The notes beneath the pieces were generated by a model that was not told where the DNA came from, ran no database searches, and saw nothing but the letters and a program-made list of their open reading frames with translations. From NCBI GenBank assembly GCA_035551355.1, contig DASZNF010000074.1:1-55285 (forward strand): a stretch of 55,285 nucleotides of DNA. Reading direction: 5' to 3'. The DNA is from DATATV01 sp035551355. Lineage in GTDB: Bacteria > Actinomycetota > Actinomycetes > Mycobacteriales > Pseudonocardiaceae. The position numbers and the translations under genes are program-made. Each line of letters begins with the position of its first letter. Within the stretch, counting starts at the first letter, position 1. Positions 16,372-26,138 of the stretch are shown here, one piece after another.

Positions 16372-17052
16372 GTGACCGACGCACGGCGCGAACGGTGGCG
16401 CGCGCACCGGCTGACCCGACGACAGGAATTCGTCGAGGCGACCATCCGGGCGGTGACCAAACGCGGGCCGGACGTCGGCATGGACGAGATCGCCGCCGAA
16501 GCGGGCGTGAGCAAACCGGTGCTGTACCGGCACTTCACCGACAAGGCCGACCTGTACCTCGCGGTCGGCCTGCGGGCCACCGACCTGCTGATGGACCAGA
16601 TCGTGCCGGCGCTGGCCGACAACGGGGCCATCTTCGAACGCATCCGCCGCGCGGTCGGCTGCTACCTGACCTTCGTCGACGAGTACCAGGAGCTGTACCG
16701 GTTCCTGGTGCTGCGGCCGGAGTCGGCCAAGAACGGGCTGGTGCAGGAGGACCGCAACAAGATCGCCGCGGTGCTGACCAAACTGCTGGCCAAGTACCTC
16801 AGGCTGTTCAAGCTGGACATCCGGATGGCCGGGCCGTCCGCGCACGGCATCGTCGGCCTGGTGCAGGGCGCGGGCGAATGGTGGCTGGACGACCACGACA
16901 CCATGACCCGCGAGGAACTCACCGAGCACCTGAGCCTGCTGATCTGGCATGGCATCGACGGGGTGCTGAGGTCGGGCGGAGTGGTGCTCGACCCGCACAA
17001 GCCGCTCTCGCTGACCTCGCAGCTGCGACTGATCGCCGGGGGGAAACCATGA
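16372..17052 (+). CDS. TetR/AcrR family transcriptional regulator, divergent from diiron gene
   Basis: 226 residues from a GTG preceded by AAAGGGG 4-5 nt away; longer in-frame starts would run through the operator palindrome. HTH at about residues 20-62 (AAEAGVSKPVLYRHFTDKADLY). The C-terminal part fits the TetR ligand/dimer fold (FVDEYQELYRFLV). Its stop overlaps the start of the DUF4873 gene (ATGA), so the two are translationally coupled. Inference: it represses itself and the diiron gene via 16290-16320. Confidence 0.92.
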   Translation: MTDARRERWRAHRLTRRQEFVEATIRAVTKRGPDVGMDEIAAEAGVSKPVLYRHFTDKADLYLAVGLRATDLLMDQIVPALADNGAIFERIRRAVGCYLTFVDEYQELYRFLVLRPESAKNGLVQEDRNKIAAVLTKLLAKYLRLFKLDIRMAGPSAHGIVGLVQGAGEWWLDDHDTMTREELTEHLSLLIWHGIDGVLRSGGVVLDPHKPLSLTSQLRLIAGGKP

Positions 17053-17372
17053 CGGCCCAACCGGAAGAGCACGAGGAGCACGACTACCTCGGCCCCGCGA
17101 CGCTGGTCGTGGAGGGCGTGGAGTTCAGCGTGGAAGTACAGCTGCGCGGGCATTTCCAGCCGATCGACGGCCGATTCCGGTGGTACGGCCGGATTCGGCC
17201 GAACACCGACCTGCACACCCTGCTGGCCGGCAAGAAGCGCACCGGGCAGCTGACCACCCCGCAGGGCAGCGCCACCGGCGAGATCTCCGACCCCGATCCG
17301 TGGCAGCGCTACCGGATCCTGGGCGTGAGCACGCCGCCGTTCCCGTTGCCCACGGCGGATCTGAGCGACTGA
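17049..17372 (+). CDS. DUF4873 domain protein
   Basis: 107 residues, start overlapping the TetR stop by 4 nt. A mostly beta protein (YLGPATLVVEGVEF, then GHFQPIDGRFRWYGRI) recognised as the DUF4873 domain. That domain also occurs at the C-terminus of FAD-dependent monooxygenases, which suggests an accessory role to an oxygenase. Here it is free-standing and linked by its regulator to the AurF-type diiron gene. No catalytic residue can be named. It is followed by a strong terminator. Confidence 0.75.
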   Translation: MTAQPEEHEEHDYLGPATLVVEGVEFSVEVQLRGHFQPIDGRFRWYGRIRPNTDLHTLLAGKKRTGQLTTPQGSATGEISDPDPWQRYRILGVSTPPFPLPTADLSD

Positions 17373-17408
17373 TCAAGCCCTTGGTGCGCAACGACTTCCG
17401 AGCATGAC

Positions 17409-17443
17409 AGCGCCCCCGAACCCGGTTGCGGTTCGGGGGCGCT
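17409..17443. terminator. Strong hairpin terminator, 14-bp stem
   Basis: AGCGCCCCCGAACC (17409-17422) pairs perfectly with 17430-17443 across a 7-nt loop. It lies between the convergent DUF4873 (+) and DUF3107 (-) genes. Confidence 0.88.
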
Positions 17444-17479
17444 GACGTTCGCCGTGGCGGCGGAAAACTCCGGGCGCGC

Positions 17480-17710
17480 TCAGTTGCCCGCGGAGAAACC
17501 CACCCGGCGCACATCGGCCGGGGCGATGTCCACATAGGCGATCTTGGACACCGGGATCACCACGCGACGGCCCTTGTCGTCGACGAGGGTGAGGACTCCA
17601 CGCTGGGCCTCCAGCGCGTCGCTGACCTGCTTCTCGATCTCGTCCTGCGTCAGCGCACTCGACACGACGAGCTCCCGCGGGCTCTCCGCCACGCCGATCT
17701 TGACCTCCAC
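17480..17710 (-). CDS. DUF3107 family small protein
   Basis: 76 residues, opening MEVKIGVAESPRELVV and ending KIAYVDIAPADVRRVGFSAG, the full length of the actinobacterial DUF3107 family (TB9.4, Rv3208A in M. tuberculosis). Function unknown. The start follows GAGGTCAGCG. It is downstream of the ferritin-like gene on the same strand with only 44 nt between, so co-transcription is likely. Confidence 0.9.
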   Translation of the reverse strand: MEVKIGVAESPRELVVSSALTQDEIEKQVSDALEAQRGVLTLVDDKGRRVVIPVSKIAYVDIAPADVRRVGFSAGN

Positions 17711-17754
17711 GCTGACCTCCGATTACCTGTGCGACTTCAGCTGCGTCCGCCAGC

Positions 17755-18471
17755 CTAGCCGAGGCCCAGCTTCGTCATTCGCCTCCCGTGACTCTGCTGC
17801 ATACGGCGGAACAGCGCGGCGATGCCCGCGAGGTCGCCGGAGCCGGACACGATCAGCTCGGCCAGGCCGTCCCGCTCGGCCACCACGTACTGGGCCTGCG
17901 TCAACGCCTCGCCCAGCAGCCGGCGGCCCCACAACGTCAGCTTGTCGCGAACAAGCCGATCGGTCTCGGTGGCGGCGCGGACTTCGCGTTCGGCGAACGC
18001 CGAATGACCCGTGTCGGCCAGCACGGTGAGCACCAGCTCGCGGGTCGGGTCGTCCAGCCAGCCGGCCATCTCCCGGTACAACTCGGCCGCCAGCCCATCG
18101 CCGACATAGGCCTTGACCAGGGATTCCAGCCAGGACTTGGGCGAGGTCAGGGCGTGGAAGGAGTCGAACGCGCGGACGAACGGGCTCATCGAGTCCTCGA
18201 CTCGCACCCCGTGGTCGGCCAGGTAGCCCTCCAGCAGCCCGTAGTGCCCGATCTCGGCCGCGGCCATCTCGGACACCGCGGCCCGGCCGGTCAGCGTCGG
18301 CGCGCGGCGGGCGTCCTCGGCCAACCGGTCGAACGCGGACAGCTCCCCGTAGGCCAGCACCCCCAGCAGATCGACCACACCCTCGGCCAGGGTCTTCCCC
18401 GGTCCGGTCGCCGCCGGATCCGGCTCGCCGGCCGGCTGGGTACTCGTGGTCGCCTGCTCCGCCTCGCTCAT
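17755..18471 (-). CDS. Ferritin-like fold protein (MiaE_2-type)
   Basis: 238 residues from the ATG at 18471; a 31-codon longer frame with a Cys-rich N-terminus is judged a shadow. After a disordered Ser/Thr/Pro N-terminus, the helical body has EL near GELSAFDRLAED and AAAEIGHYGLLEGYL (an ExxH pair), then later ExxH-like DTGHSAFAEREV. These are placed as in ferritin-like diiron proteins related to tRNA-hydroxylase MiaE (PF13794). In mycobacteria the corresponding gene is Rv3210c. Oxygenase activity and substrate are inference only. Confidence 0.82.
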   Translation of the reverse strand: MSEAEQATTSTQPAGEPDPAATGPGKTLAEGVVDLLGVLAYGELSAFDRLAEDARRAPTLTGRAAVSEMAAAEIGHYGLLEGYLADHGVRVEDSMSPFVRAFDSFHALTSPKSWLESLVKAYVGDGLAAELYREMAGWLDDPTRELVLTVLADTGHSAFAEREVRAATETDRLVRDKLTLWGRRLLGEALTQAQYVVAERDGLAELIVSGSGDLAGIAALFRRMQQSHGRRMTKLGLG

Positions 18472-18514
18472 ACCGGGGAGGGTATCCGCTCCCTGGCCCA
18501 GTCCGGACCGCCGA

Positions 18515-18750
18515 TCAGGCGGCGCCGCGCAGGTAGGGCAGCCAGCGCTCGCGCAGACCGCCACCCTGGTCCGCCGTCACCGCCCGGTACAGCGCGTCCT
18601 CGCTGCCGAAGTGGTGGTAGATCATCCGCTCGTTCGCCCGGCCCGGCGCACGATCTCGGCCACCCGCGCGCCGCGCGGGCCGTGCCGGGCGAAGTCCTCG
18701 GCCGCCGCGGCGAGCAGCCTCGCCCGGCTGTCCGGTCGCGTATCCTCCAT
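18515..18750 (-). pseudogene. TetR regulator remnant, frameshifted and truncated
   Basis: From the ATG at 18750 one frame reads MEDTRPDSRARLLAAAAEDF then a typical TetR first helix and EIVRRAG, then runs to a stop. The neighbouring frame resumes exactly the expected continuation NERMIYHHFGSEDALYRAV and ends at 18515 after RERWLPYLRGAA. One base is missing at about 18640, in the turn between the HTH helices (family consensus AGVNER or similar). Even if corrected, the protein would stop near 80 residues, without a ligand domain. The helicase downstream is on the other strand. Alternatives are sequencing error plus a real deletion. Confidence 0.75.
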
Positions 18751-19112
18751 GCGGTAGGCATTTACTGCTGGTATTTCCGCACGTCGAACGGCCAGCACCG
18801 GTTCCGGTGGCGGACCCGCCGGGCATGTTTTACGGCAAGCGGCCGAGCACAGGACAACCGCACAGGTAAACTGTGGAAGAACTTGGCTCCCGCCGCGACG
18901 GGCCGACCGATTCGGTCCAGCTGATTCCGCGGTAGAGATGGAGCTGAGTGGACCAGACGGCGGCCGGAAACGGCCCTGTCGTGGGGAACCGTGCGCGCAC
19001 ACCTCGCCGGCCCCTCCCGCGAGTCGCCGGCTTCACACGCCCGGCCGGACTCGCGGTCGAGCGGCCAGTCCAGGACGGTGCGTGCTGGAGCGAGAGAGGC
19101 GAACACCAGAGC
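18751..19112 (+). other. Non-coding leader of the DEAD-box helicase gene
   Basis: 362 nt between the TetR remnant and the helicase start. An in-frame extension from 18948 exists, but its composition and lack of family similarity argue against translation. DEAD-box RNA helicase genes of this type often have long structured leaders; no defined motif was recognised here. Confidence 0.5.
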
Positions 19113-20789
<1,677 letters not shown>

Positions 20790-20798
20790 TCCACTTCA

Positions 20799-20835
20799 CC
20801 GGTCGGCGGGAGCCAGTGCGGCTCCGGCCGACCGG
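20799..20835 (+). terminator. Terminator-type hairpin after the helicase gene
   Basis: CCGGTCGGCGGGAGCC (20799-20814) pairs with 20820-20835 with one mismatch, across a 5-nt loop, 9 nt after the helicase stop. Confidence 0.75.
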
Positions 20836-20845
20836 CGTCTGTGTG

Positions 20846-20885
20846 TCTCTCACCGGGAAGTCGCGTCAGTGTGGTCTCTCACCGG
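20846..20885 (+). repeat. Short direct repeat TCTCTCACCGG, 29-nt period
   Basis: TCTCTCACCGG occurs at 20846-20856 and 20875-20885, each preceded by GTG and followed by a purine-rich GAAG segment. It lies 70-110 nt upstream of the beta-propeller gene, suggesting an activator or repressor tandem site. Confidence 0.45.
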
Positions 20886-20953
20886 AAGGTCACCGGGTGG
20901 GCGCTACGCTCGCCGGCGGCATAGGGATTGTCGAGGCGAGCAGGGAACGGGTA

Positions 20954-22207
20954 GTGCGGAGAGACTCAGAACGCGACGTCCTCGCCCGGCTGCGCGCGAA
21001 ACGGCACCCCTTCCGGCACCCGGCCGACTACGTGGTCGTGGTCTTGCTGGTGGTCGCCTCGCTGGTCACCTGGTTCGTGCTGTACCAGCGCAGCGACATC
21101 CACAACACCACGCTGGTCACCGGACCGGCCAACGTCACCGTGCCTTCCGCGCCCACCACCTTCCCGCCCTCGCTGGCCGAGGTGTGGGAGGAGCCCAGCG
21201 CGGCCACTCCGGCGCCGGTGGTGGCCGGGCCGACCGTGGTCACCGGCGACGGCGGGACCGTGACCGGCCGCGACCCGCTGACCGGCGACCAGCGCTGGCG
21301 CTACACCCGCGACCTGCCGCTGTGCACGGTGTCCACGGCGTGGAGCAAGGCCATCGCGGTCTACCACCGGTCCAACTGCAACGAGGTCACCGAGCTGGAC
21401 CAGGCCACCGGGGCCCGCGGCGCGCAGCGAAACGGCGACGCCCCGCTGGGCACCCGGCTGGTCAGCGACGGCATCTACCTCACCGCGACCGGCACCGACC
21501 TGCTGGACACCTGGCGCTCGGACCTGGTGCAGACCGACGAGTACGGCGCGGTGCCCGACTTCGTGAACCCCAACGTGCAGCCGCGGGTGGGCTGCACCTA
21601 CGGCTCGGTGGCGGCCAGCCCCGGTCTGGTCGGGGTGCTGGAGCGCTGCCCGGGTGACCCGGGCGACCGGCTGTCGGTGTTCCGGTCGGCGCCCAAGAGC
21701 TCGGACACGCCCGATGTGGTGTTCTCCAGCCTGGTCGGCGACCACGGCGCCCGGCTGATCGCGATGAACGACGAGTACACCGCGGTCGTGGTGCCCGGCC
21801 CGACCCGGGTCGCGGTGTTCAACACCCAGAACGGCAACCAGGTCGCCAGCTACCCGGTCGACCTGCCCGCCTCGGATCTGCAGGGCAATCCACCCGGCCT
21901 GGTGGTGCCGACCTCCCAGGGCACCGGCGCGGTCTACTGGTACACCGGCTCGTCCACCATCGCGCTGTCCAGCCTCGACTTCCATCCACAGTGGACGGTC
22001 GAGGGCACACTGGGCGCGGGCACGGTGTTCGCCGGGCGGTATCTGGTGCCGGTGCCCAACGCCATCGACGTGCTGGACGAGGCGACCGGCGCGAAAGTGG
22101 GCCAGGCCGGGGTGAACCGGCACGGCTACACCGGCACCGTGGCCATGGCCACGCTCGGGCCGATGGTGTTCGAGCAGCGCGGAAAAATCCTGGCCGCACT
22201 GCGCTGA
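20954..22207 (+). CDS. Membrane-anchored PQQ-like beta-propeller protein
   Basis: 417 residues from a GTG preceded weakly by GGGAACGGG. A basic N-terminus, one membrane segment (about 26-45, VVVVLLVVASLVTWFVLY), then an extracytoplasmic domain with repeats of the type DxxTGxxxW (DPLTGDQRWRY, DQATGARG, DEATGAKVGQ), as in PQQ/BamB-like propellers. Four cysteines in the domain suggest disulfides. It corresponds in position to Rv3212. Function unknown; a cell-envelope assembly or scaffold role is inference. The very long in-frame extension upstream is antisense-like shadow of the helicase gene. Confidence 0.82.
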   Translation: MRRDSERDVLARLRAKRHPFRHPADYVVVVLLVVASLVTWFVLYQRSDIHNTTLVTGPANVTVPSAPTTFPPSLAEVWEEPSAATPAPVVAGPTVVTGDGGTVTGRDPLTGDQRWRYTRDLPLCTVSTAWSKAIAVYHRSNCNEVTELDQATGARGAQRNGDAPLGTRLVSDGIYLTATGTDLLDTWRSDLVQTDEYGAVPDFVNPNVQPRVGCTYGSVAASPGLVGVLERCPGDPGDRLSVFRSAPKSSDTPDVVFSSLVGDHGARLIAMNDEYTAVVVPGPTRVAVFNTQNGNQVASYPVDLPASDLQGNPPGLVVPTSQGTGAVYWYTGSSTIALSSLDFHPQWTVEGTLGAGTVFAGRYLVPVPNAIDVLDEATGAKVGQAGVNRHGYTGTVAMATLGPMVFEQRGKILAALR

Positions 22208-22310
22208 GCACCCGGCTTTCGTTGTCCGACCCCGGTTTTTCTGCTGAGATTCGGCTGTGGCCGGGCGCGGACAGCACGCGGTGCGCGCCATCCTGGGGCA
22301 GACTCGGGGC

Positions 22311-23210
22311 GTGAGCGAGTCAGTGGTTCCCGTGCCGCAGCCGTCCCAGCTGTCCCCGCACCGCGCCCGCCGCGTCGAGCTGCCCACCCGGTACGGGCCG
22401 GTGGCCGCGCTGCGCGCCTCGGCCGCCACCGACTCGCTCGGCGCCACCGCCCTGCTGCTGCCCGGGTTCACCGGTTCCAAGGAGGACTTCGCGCCGCTGC
22501 TGGACCCGATCGCCGACGCCGGATTCGACGTCATCGCCATCGACCTGCCCGGCCAGTACGAATCTTCCGGCCCGGACGAGGAAGCGGCCTACCACCCGGA
22601 CGCGCTGGGCCCGGTGATCGCCGAGCTCATCGGCAAACTCACCGCCGAGGGCAGCCGGGTGCTGCTGCTGGGCCACTCCTACGGCGGGCTGGTGGCCCGG
22701 GGCGCGGTACTGGCCGACGCGCCGATCGCCGGACTGACCCTGCTGGACTCCGGGCCGGGCGAACTGCCCACCGGGGTGCGCCGCTCCGCACTGGACATGG
22801 GCGAGCCCGCGCTGCGGCAACGTGGCATCGAGGCAGCCCAGTGGCTGCGTGAGCAGATGGACGCGATGTCCCCGACCTGGGACGCGACTCCGGCGGTACT
22901 GAAGGCTTTTCTGCGGAAGCGGATGCTGCGCACCTCGGTGCCCAGTCTGCTGGGCATGTCCGGCGCGCTGCGCCGGGAACCGGACCGGGTGACCAAGCTG
23001 TCCCGGTCGCTGCGCGCGCTGGACGCGCCCTGCCTTGTGGTGTGCGGCGAGAACGACGACGCCTGGTCGGTCGCGTCCCAGCGGGACATGGCCGAACGGC
23101 TGGACGCCGATTTCGCGGTGGTGCCCGCGGCCAAGCACTCACCCAACACGGAGAACCCGGCCGACCTGCTGGCCACCCTGGTGCCGACCTGGCACACCTG
23201 GGTCAGGTAA
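22311..23210 (+). CDS. Alpha/beta hydrolase
   Basis: 299 residues from GTG 22311; the 18 codons upstream in frame are probably not translated. LLPGFTGSKEDF (oxyanion loop), GHSYGG (about 120, nucleophile), a CGENDDAWS acid segment and AKHSPNTE histidine complete the catalytic triad. This is a cytoplasmic esterase/lipase-like enzyme of unknown substrate. It starts about 100 nt after the propeller gene on the same strand. A weak GC hairpin (about 23213-23240) separates it from the convergent gene. Confidence 0.85.
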   Translation: MSESVVPVPQPSQLSPHRARRVELPTRYGPVAALRASAATDSLGATALLLPGFTGSKEDFAPLLDPIADAGFDVIAIDLPGQYESSGPDEEAAYHPDALGPVIAELIGKLTAEGSRVLLLGHSYGGLVARGAVLADAPIAGLTLLDSGPGELPTGVRRSALDMGEPALRQRGIEAAQWLREQMDAMSPTWDATPAVLKAFLRKRMLRTSVPSLLGMSGALRREPDRVTKLSRSLRALDAPCLVVCGENDDAWSVASQRDMAERLDADFAVVPAAKHSPNTENPADLLATLVPTWHTWVR

Positions 23211-23242
23211 TCCCCGGTCGGGGCACTGCCCGGGGACCGCGC

Positions 23243-23647
23243 TCAGGTGCTCCACCAGAACAGCCACAGCAGCAGCACGAACAGCACCGGCAGGGCCAGC
23301 CCGCACACCAGCCGCACCGGGCCGAGCCGGGTGGTGGCCAGCCGGTAGAGCGGGATCGCCACCACTCCGCCGGCCACCTGGGCCCAGATGGTCACCGGGT
23401 GCGGGCCGGGCATGCCCCGGGTGTGGCTGAACAGCAACGCCGCCACCAGCCCGATCGGCATCAGCACCAGCGCGATCGCGCACACCCCGGCCAGTCCGGC
23501 GAGAAAACCCTTATGGGGGGCGGGTTCCGGACTCGGTCCACCGCCCGAGGAGAGCCGGTTGAGCTCCTCGGTGGGTTCCTCGATCGGACCGGTCGGGCCG
23601 GCGTCGGCGGGCATGGGCAGGTGTCCGGTCAGCCGAGCAGGGTCCAT
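23243..23647 (-). CDS. Small membrane protein, three predicted membrane segments
   Basis: 134 residues from the ATG at 23647, preferred because GGAGA lies 9 nt upstream; it then overlaps the nuclease gene end by 19 nt. An alternative ATG at 23614 gives 123 residues but has no ribosome site. The first ~45 residues are Pro/Glu/Ser-rich and cytoplasmic-like. Membrane segments are near 47-70, 82-98 and 105-130, ending LLLWLFWWST. No family recognised. Overlap with the RecB-like gene suggests co-translation, not necessarily joint function. Confidence 0.7.
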   Translation of the reverse strand: MDPARLTGHLPMPADAGPTGPIEEPTEELNRLSSGGGPSPEPAPHKGFLAGLAGVCAIALVLMPIGLVAALLFSHTRGMPGPHPVTIWAQVAGGVVAIPLYRLATTRLGPVRLVCGLALPVLFVLLLWLFWWST

Positions 23648-24459
23648 GGCTGGATCTCCGGAGCCGCCGCCTGCCCTTCCGGGCAGTTCCGGCGGAAGTC
23701 GCACCAGGTGCAGTGTTTGCCGGTGGTGACCGGGAACAGCGCCTCGGCGTCGCCGCCCGCGGCCAGTGCGTCGGCGGCCTCGGCCAGCTCGTCGGCCGCC
23801 TCCTCGGCCCGGCGCAGGTGCCGGGCCAGGGATTCCTCGGTGTGGGTCCAGGCGTGCACCGAGCCGGTGGGCAGGTGGTGCAGTTCCACCTGGAAGGCCG
23901 GTTTGCGCAGGGTGCGCCGGGCCGCGACGGCGTACATGGCCAGCGCCTGGGAGCCGCGCGCGTCGTCCACGGACAGCGCGTGCCTGCCGGTCTTGTAGTC
24001 CACGATGACCAGCTCGCCCTCGCGCAGGTCGATCCGGTCCACCCGGCCCTCGGCCACGATCCGGCCCACCGGCGCGGACACCCAGCGCTCCACGCCGATC
24101 GGGTCCAGGGTGGGGTCCAGTTCGGCCAGGTAGTCGACCACCCAGTCCTGGGCCCGCTGCCGGTACTTTCCGGCCTGCTCGGCGTTCTCGAAGCCGTCGT
24201 CGCGCCAGTTGGCGGCGACCAGGGAGGCGCCGGCCTCCGGGGTGCGGCGGGCGTCCGGCAGGTCGAAATAGGCGCGCAGCGTGTTGTGCACCACCGCGCC
24301 GAGGGTGTTGTGAGCCCATGGGCCGGCCTTGGGCGGAGTGGGCCGGTCCAGGTAGTTCATCCGGTATCGCCGCCGGCAGTCGATCCAGGTGGCCAATCTC
24401 GCCGGAGTGACCTTCACCAGTCGACGCGGCATGCTGTCGAACCCGAGCTGACCCTGCAC
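23629..24459 (-). CDS. RecB-family PD-(D/E)XK exonuclease-like protein (Cas4/AddB-type Fe-S nuclease fold)
   Basis: 276 residues. The catalytic core is EGRVDRIDL followed by LVIVDYKTG (about 132-155), the D-ExK pattern of PD-(D/E)XK nucleases. One N-terminal cysteine (DCRRRY, 28) and three C-terminal cysteines (HCTWCDFRRNC) match the [4Fe-4S] staple of AddB/Cas4-like nucleases. Free-standing versions are common in actinobacteria. No CRISPR array or cas genes are nearby, so a CRISPR role is not suggested; DNA repair is more likely. Confidence 0.88.
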   Translation of the reverse strand: MQGQLGFDSMPRRLVKVTPARLATWIDCRRRYRMNYLDRPTPPKAGPWAHNTLGAVVHNTLRAYFDLPDARRTPEAGASLVAANWRDDGFENAEQAGKYRQRAQDWVVDYLAELDPTLDPIGVERWVSAPVGRIVAEGRVDRIDLREGELVIVDYKTGRHALSVDDARGSQALAMYAVAARRTLRKPAFQVELHHLPTGSVHAWTHTEESLARHLRRAEEAADELAEAADALAAGGDAEALFPVTTGKHCTWCDFRRNCPEGQAAAPEIQPWTLLG

Positions 24460-24535
24460 AGGTTCAACGTTACGCAGGTGGGCCAGGCACTCCGCGTCAG
24501 CCCCCGATCACCCTCAGCAGGAGCACGGGAGACGC

Positions 24536-25159
24536 TCAGGAGGCGCCGCTGATGAAGCCGCGGATGGAGTTGGCCACCAGCTGCACGGCGATAGCGGCCA
24601 GCAGCAGACCGGCGATCTTAGCCATCAGCACGATGCCGCTCTCCTTGATCACCCGGATCACCACGCCGGAGAACCGCAGGCACAGGAACAGCACCAGGTG
24701 CACCACGATGATGGCCAGCGCCAGCGCCAGGTAGGAGCCGACGTGGCCGTGGGCCTGCCGGACGTAGACGATGGTGGCGGCGATCGCGCCCGGCCCGGCC
24801 AGAAGCGGCGTGCCCAGCGGCACCAGCGCCACGTTGACGTCCTCGACCGCCTCGGGCTGGGTGTTCTCCTTACCGGTCAGCAGATCCAGTGCGATCAGCA
24901 GCAGGAGCAGCCCGCCCGCGCCCTGCAGCGCGGGGATGCCGATGCCCAGGTAGGCCAGGATGGCCTCGCCGGCGATCGCGAACAGGCTGATCACCGCCAG
25001 CGACACCAGCACGCCCTGGCGGGCGGCCCGGGCCCGGGCTGCCGGGGAGCGGCGGCCGACCAGGCTCAGGAACACCGGGATGGTGCCCGGCGGGTCCATG
25101 ATCACCACCAGCGTGATGGTCGCCTCGACGAACAGAGTGCCGTCGAACAGCCCGCCCAT
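24536..25159 (-). CDS. MarC family integral membrane protein
   Basis: 207 residues with six predicted membrane segments and the MarC signatures VVIMDPPGTIPVFLSL near the N-terminus and VPLGTPLLAGPGAIA in the middle. The family was once linked to antibiotic resistance in E. coli, but that was not upheld; its function is unknown, perhaps small-molecule transport. It lies alone on the minus strand, 76 nt downstream (in + coordinates) of the nuclease start and 60 nt from the PHP gene. Confidence 0.92.
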   Translation of the reverse strand: MGGLFDGTLFVEATITLVVIMDPPGTIPVFLSLVGRRSPAARARAARQGVLVSLAVISLFAIAGEAILAYLGIGIPALQGAGGLLLLLIALDLLTGKENTQPEAVEDVNVALVPLGTPLLAGPGAIAATIVYVRQAHGHVGSYLALALAIIVVHLVLFLCLRFSGVVIRVIKESGIVLMAKIAGLLLAAIAVQLVANSIRGFISGAS

Positions 25160-25219
25160 AAACCCCGCCCTCGTGTCAAGAAGATCCGCCGCCCGGAACC
25201 CGTTCGGGTTCGCCGGGGA

Positions 25220-26080
25220 TCATCCCACCACGAGTTCGGCGCCGTTGGTCCGCGCCACCAACTGCTGGAACATCTCCGGGTCGGTGGTCTCCTGGCCGAT
25301 GTCGATGAACTTGTTGACCCCGTGGTAGTCGCTGGATCCGGTGACCAGCAGATCCAAGTCGGCGGCGATACCGCGCAGTTCGGCCCGGGTGGGCGCGTCG
25401 TGGTCGGGGTGGTCGGCCTCCAGCCCGGTCAGGCCGCTCCGGGCCAGGTCGGCGATCACCTCGGCGGTCACCACCGGGCCGCGCAGCCGGGCGAACGCGT
25501 GGGCCAGCACGGTCACCCCGCCCGCGTCGGCGATCATCTGGATGGCGCGGCGCACCGGGGTGTCCGAGCGGGCCAGGTGGTAGCGCTTGCCGGTGGTCAG
25601 GAACAGCTCGAACGCCTCGTCCACGGTCTGCACAACGCCCGCGGTCACCAGGGCCCGGGCCAGGTGCGGTCGGCCGACCGAGGACTCCGGCGGCAGGCTG
25701 GCCATCAGCGCGTCCGGGTCGATGGGGAAGCCGTCGTCGGCCATCCGGCGGGCCATCTTCTCCAGCCGCACCCGGCGCTCCGCGCGCAGCCGGGACTGCT
25801 CGGCCACGATCGCCGGGGCCTGCGGGTCGTAGAGGTAGCCCAGCAGGTGCACGGTGCACGTGCCACCCCGGCCGTCGTCCGAAAGGCAGGACAGTTCAGC
25901 CCCTCTGACCAGCGTCAACCCGCTCGGCAACGCATCGGCCGCCGCATTCCAGCCACCGGTGGTGTCATGGTCGGTCAGCGCCACCACGTCGAGGCCCACG
26001 CGGGCCGCGTTGGCGACCAGCTCGGCCGGGGTGTCGGTGCCGTCGGAAACCGTGGAGTGGGTGTGCAGGTCGATGCGCAT
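25220..26080 (-). CDS. PHP domain phosphoesterase (RNase AM/nucleoside bisphosphate phosphatase-like)
   Basis: 286 residues from MRIDLHTHS; a six-codon longer start (26098) is equally possible because neither has a clear ribosome site. PHP metal-binding motifs are present: HTHSTVSDG, LTDHDTTGGW, RGAELSC, VLAHAFARL and SSDYHGVNK. The order matches the YciV-type trinuclear phosphoesterases that hydrolyse 3',5'-bisphosphorylated nucleosides or short 5'-phospho-RNA. Cytoplasmic. Confidence 0.88.
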   Translation of the reverse strand: MRIDLHTHSTVSDGTDTPAELVANAARVGLDVVALTDHDTTGGWNAAADALPSGLTLVRGAELSCLSDDGRGGTCTVHLLGYLYDPQAPAIVAEQSRLRAERRVRLEKMARRMADDGFPIDPDALMASLPPESSVGRPHLARALVTAGVVQTVDEAFELFLTTGKRYHLARSDTPVRRAIQMIADAGGVTVLAHAFARLRGPVVTAEVIADLARSGLTGLEADHPDHDAPTRAELRGIAADLDLLVTGSSDYHGVNKFIDIGQETTDPEMFQQLVARTNGAELVVG

Positions 26081-26138
26081 CAGACCATTGTCGGCCATCG
26101 CCCGATGTCGCCTGGACGCCGTATGTCCGGTCGGCCGG

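Noticed and set aside
23629..24459. Cas4-like interpretation of the RecB-type nuclease and possible CRISPR locus
   Set aside because: No repeat-spacer array and no cas gene in the window; free-standing RecB-like nucleases are common in actinobacteria.
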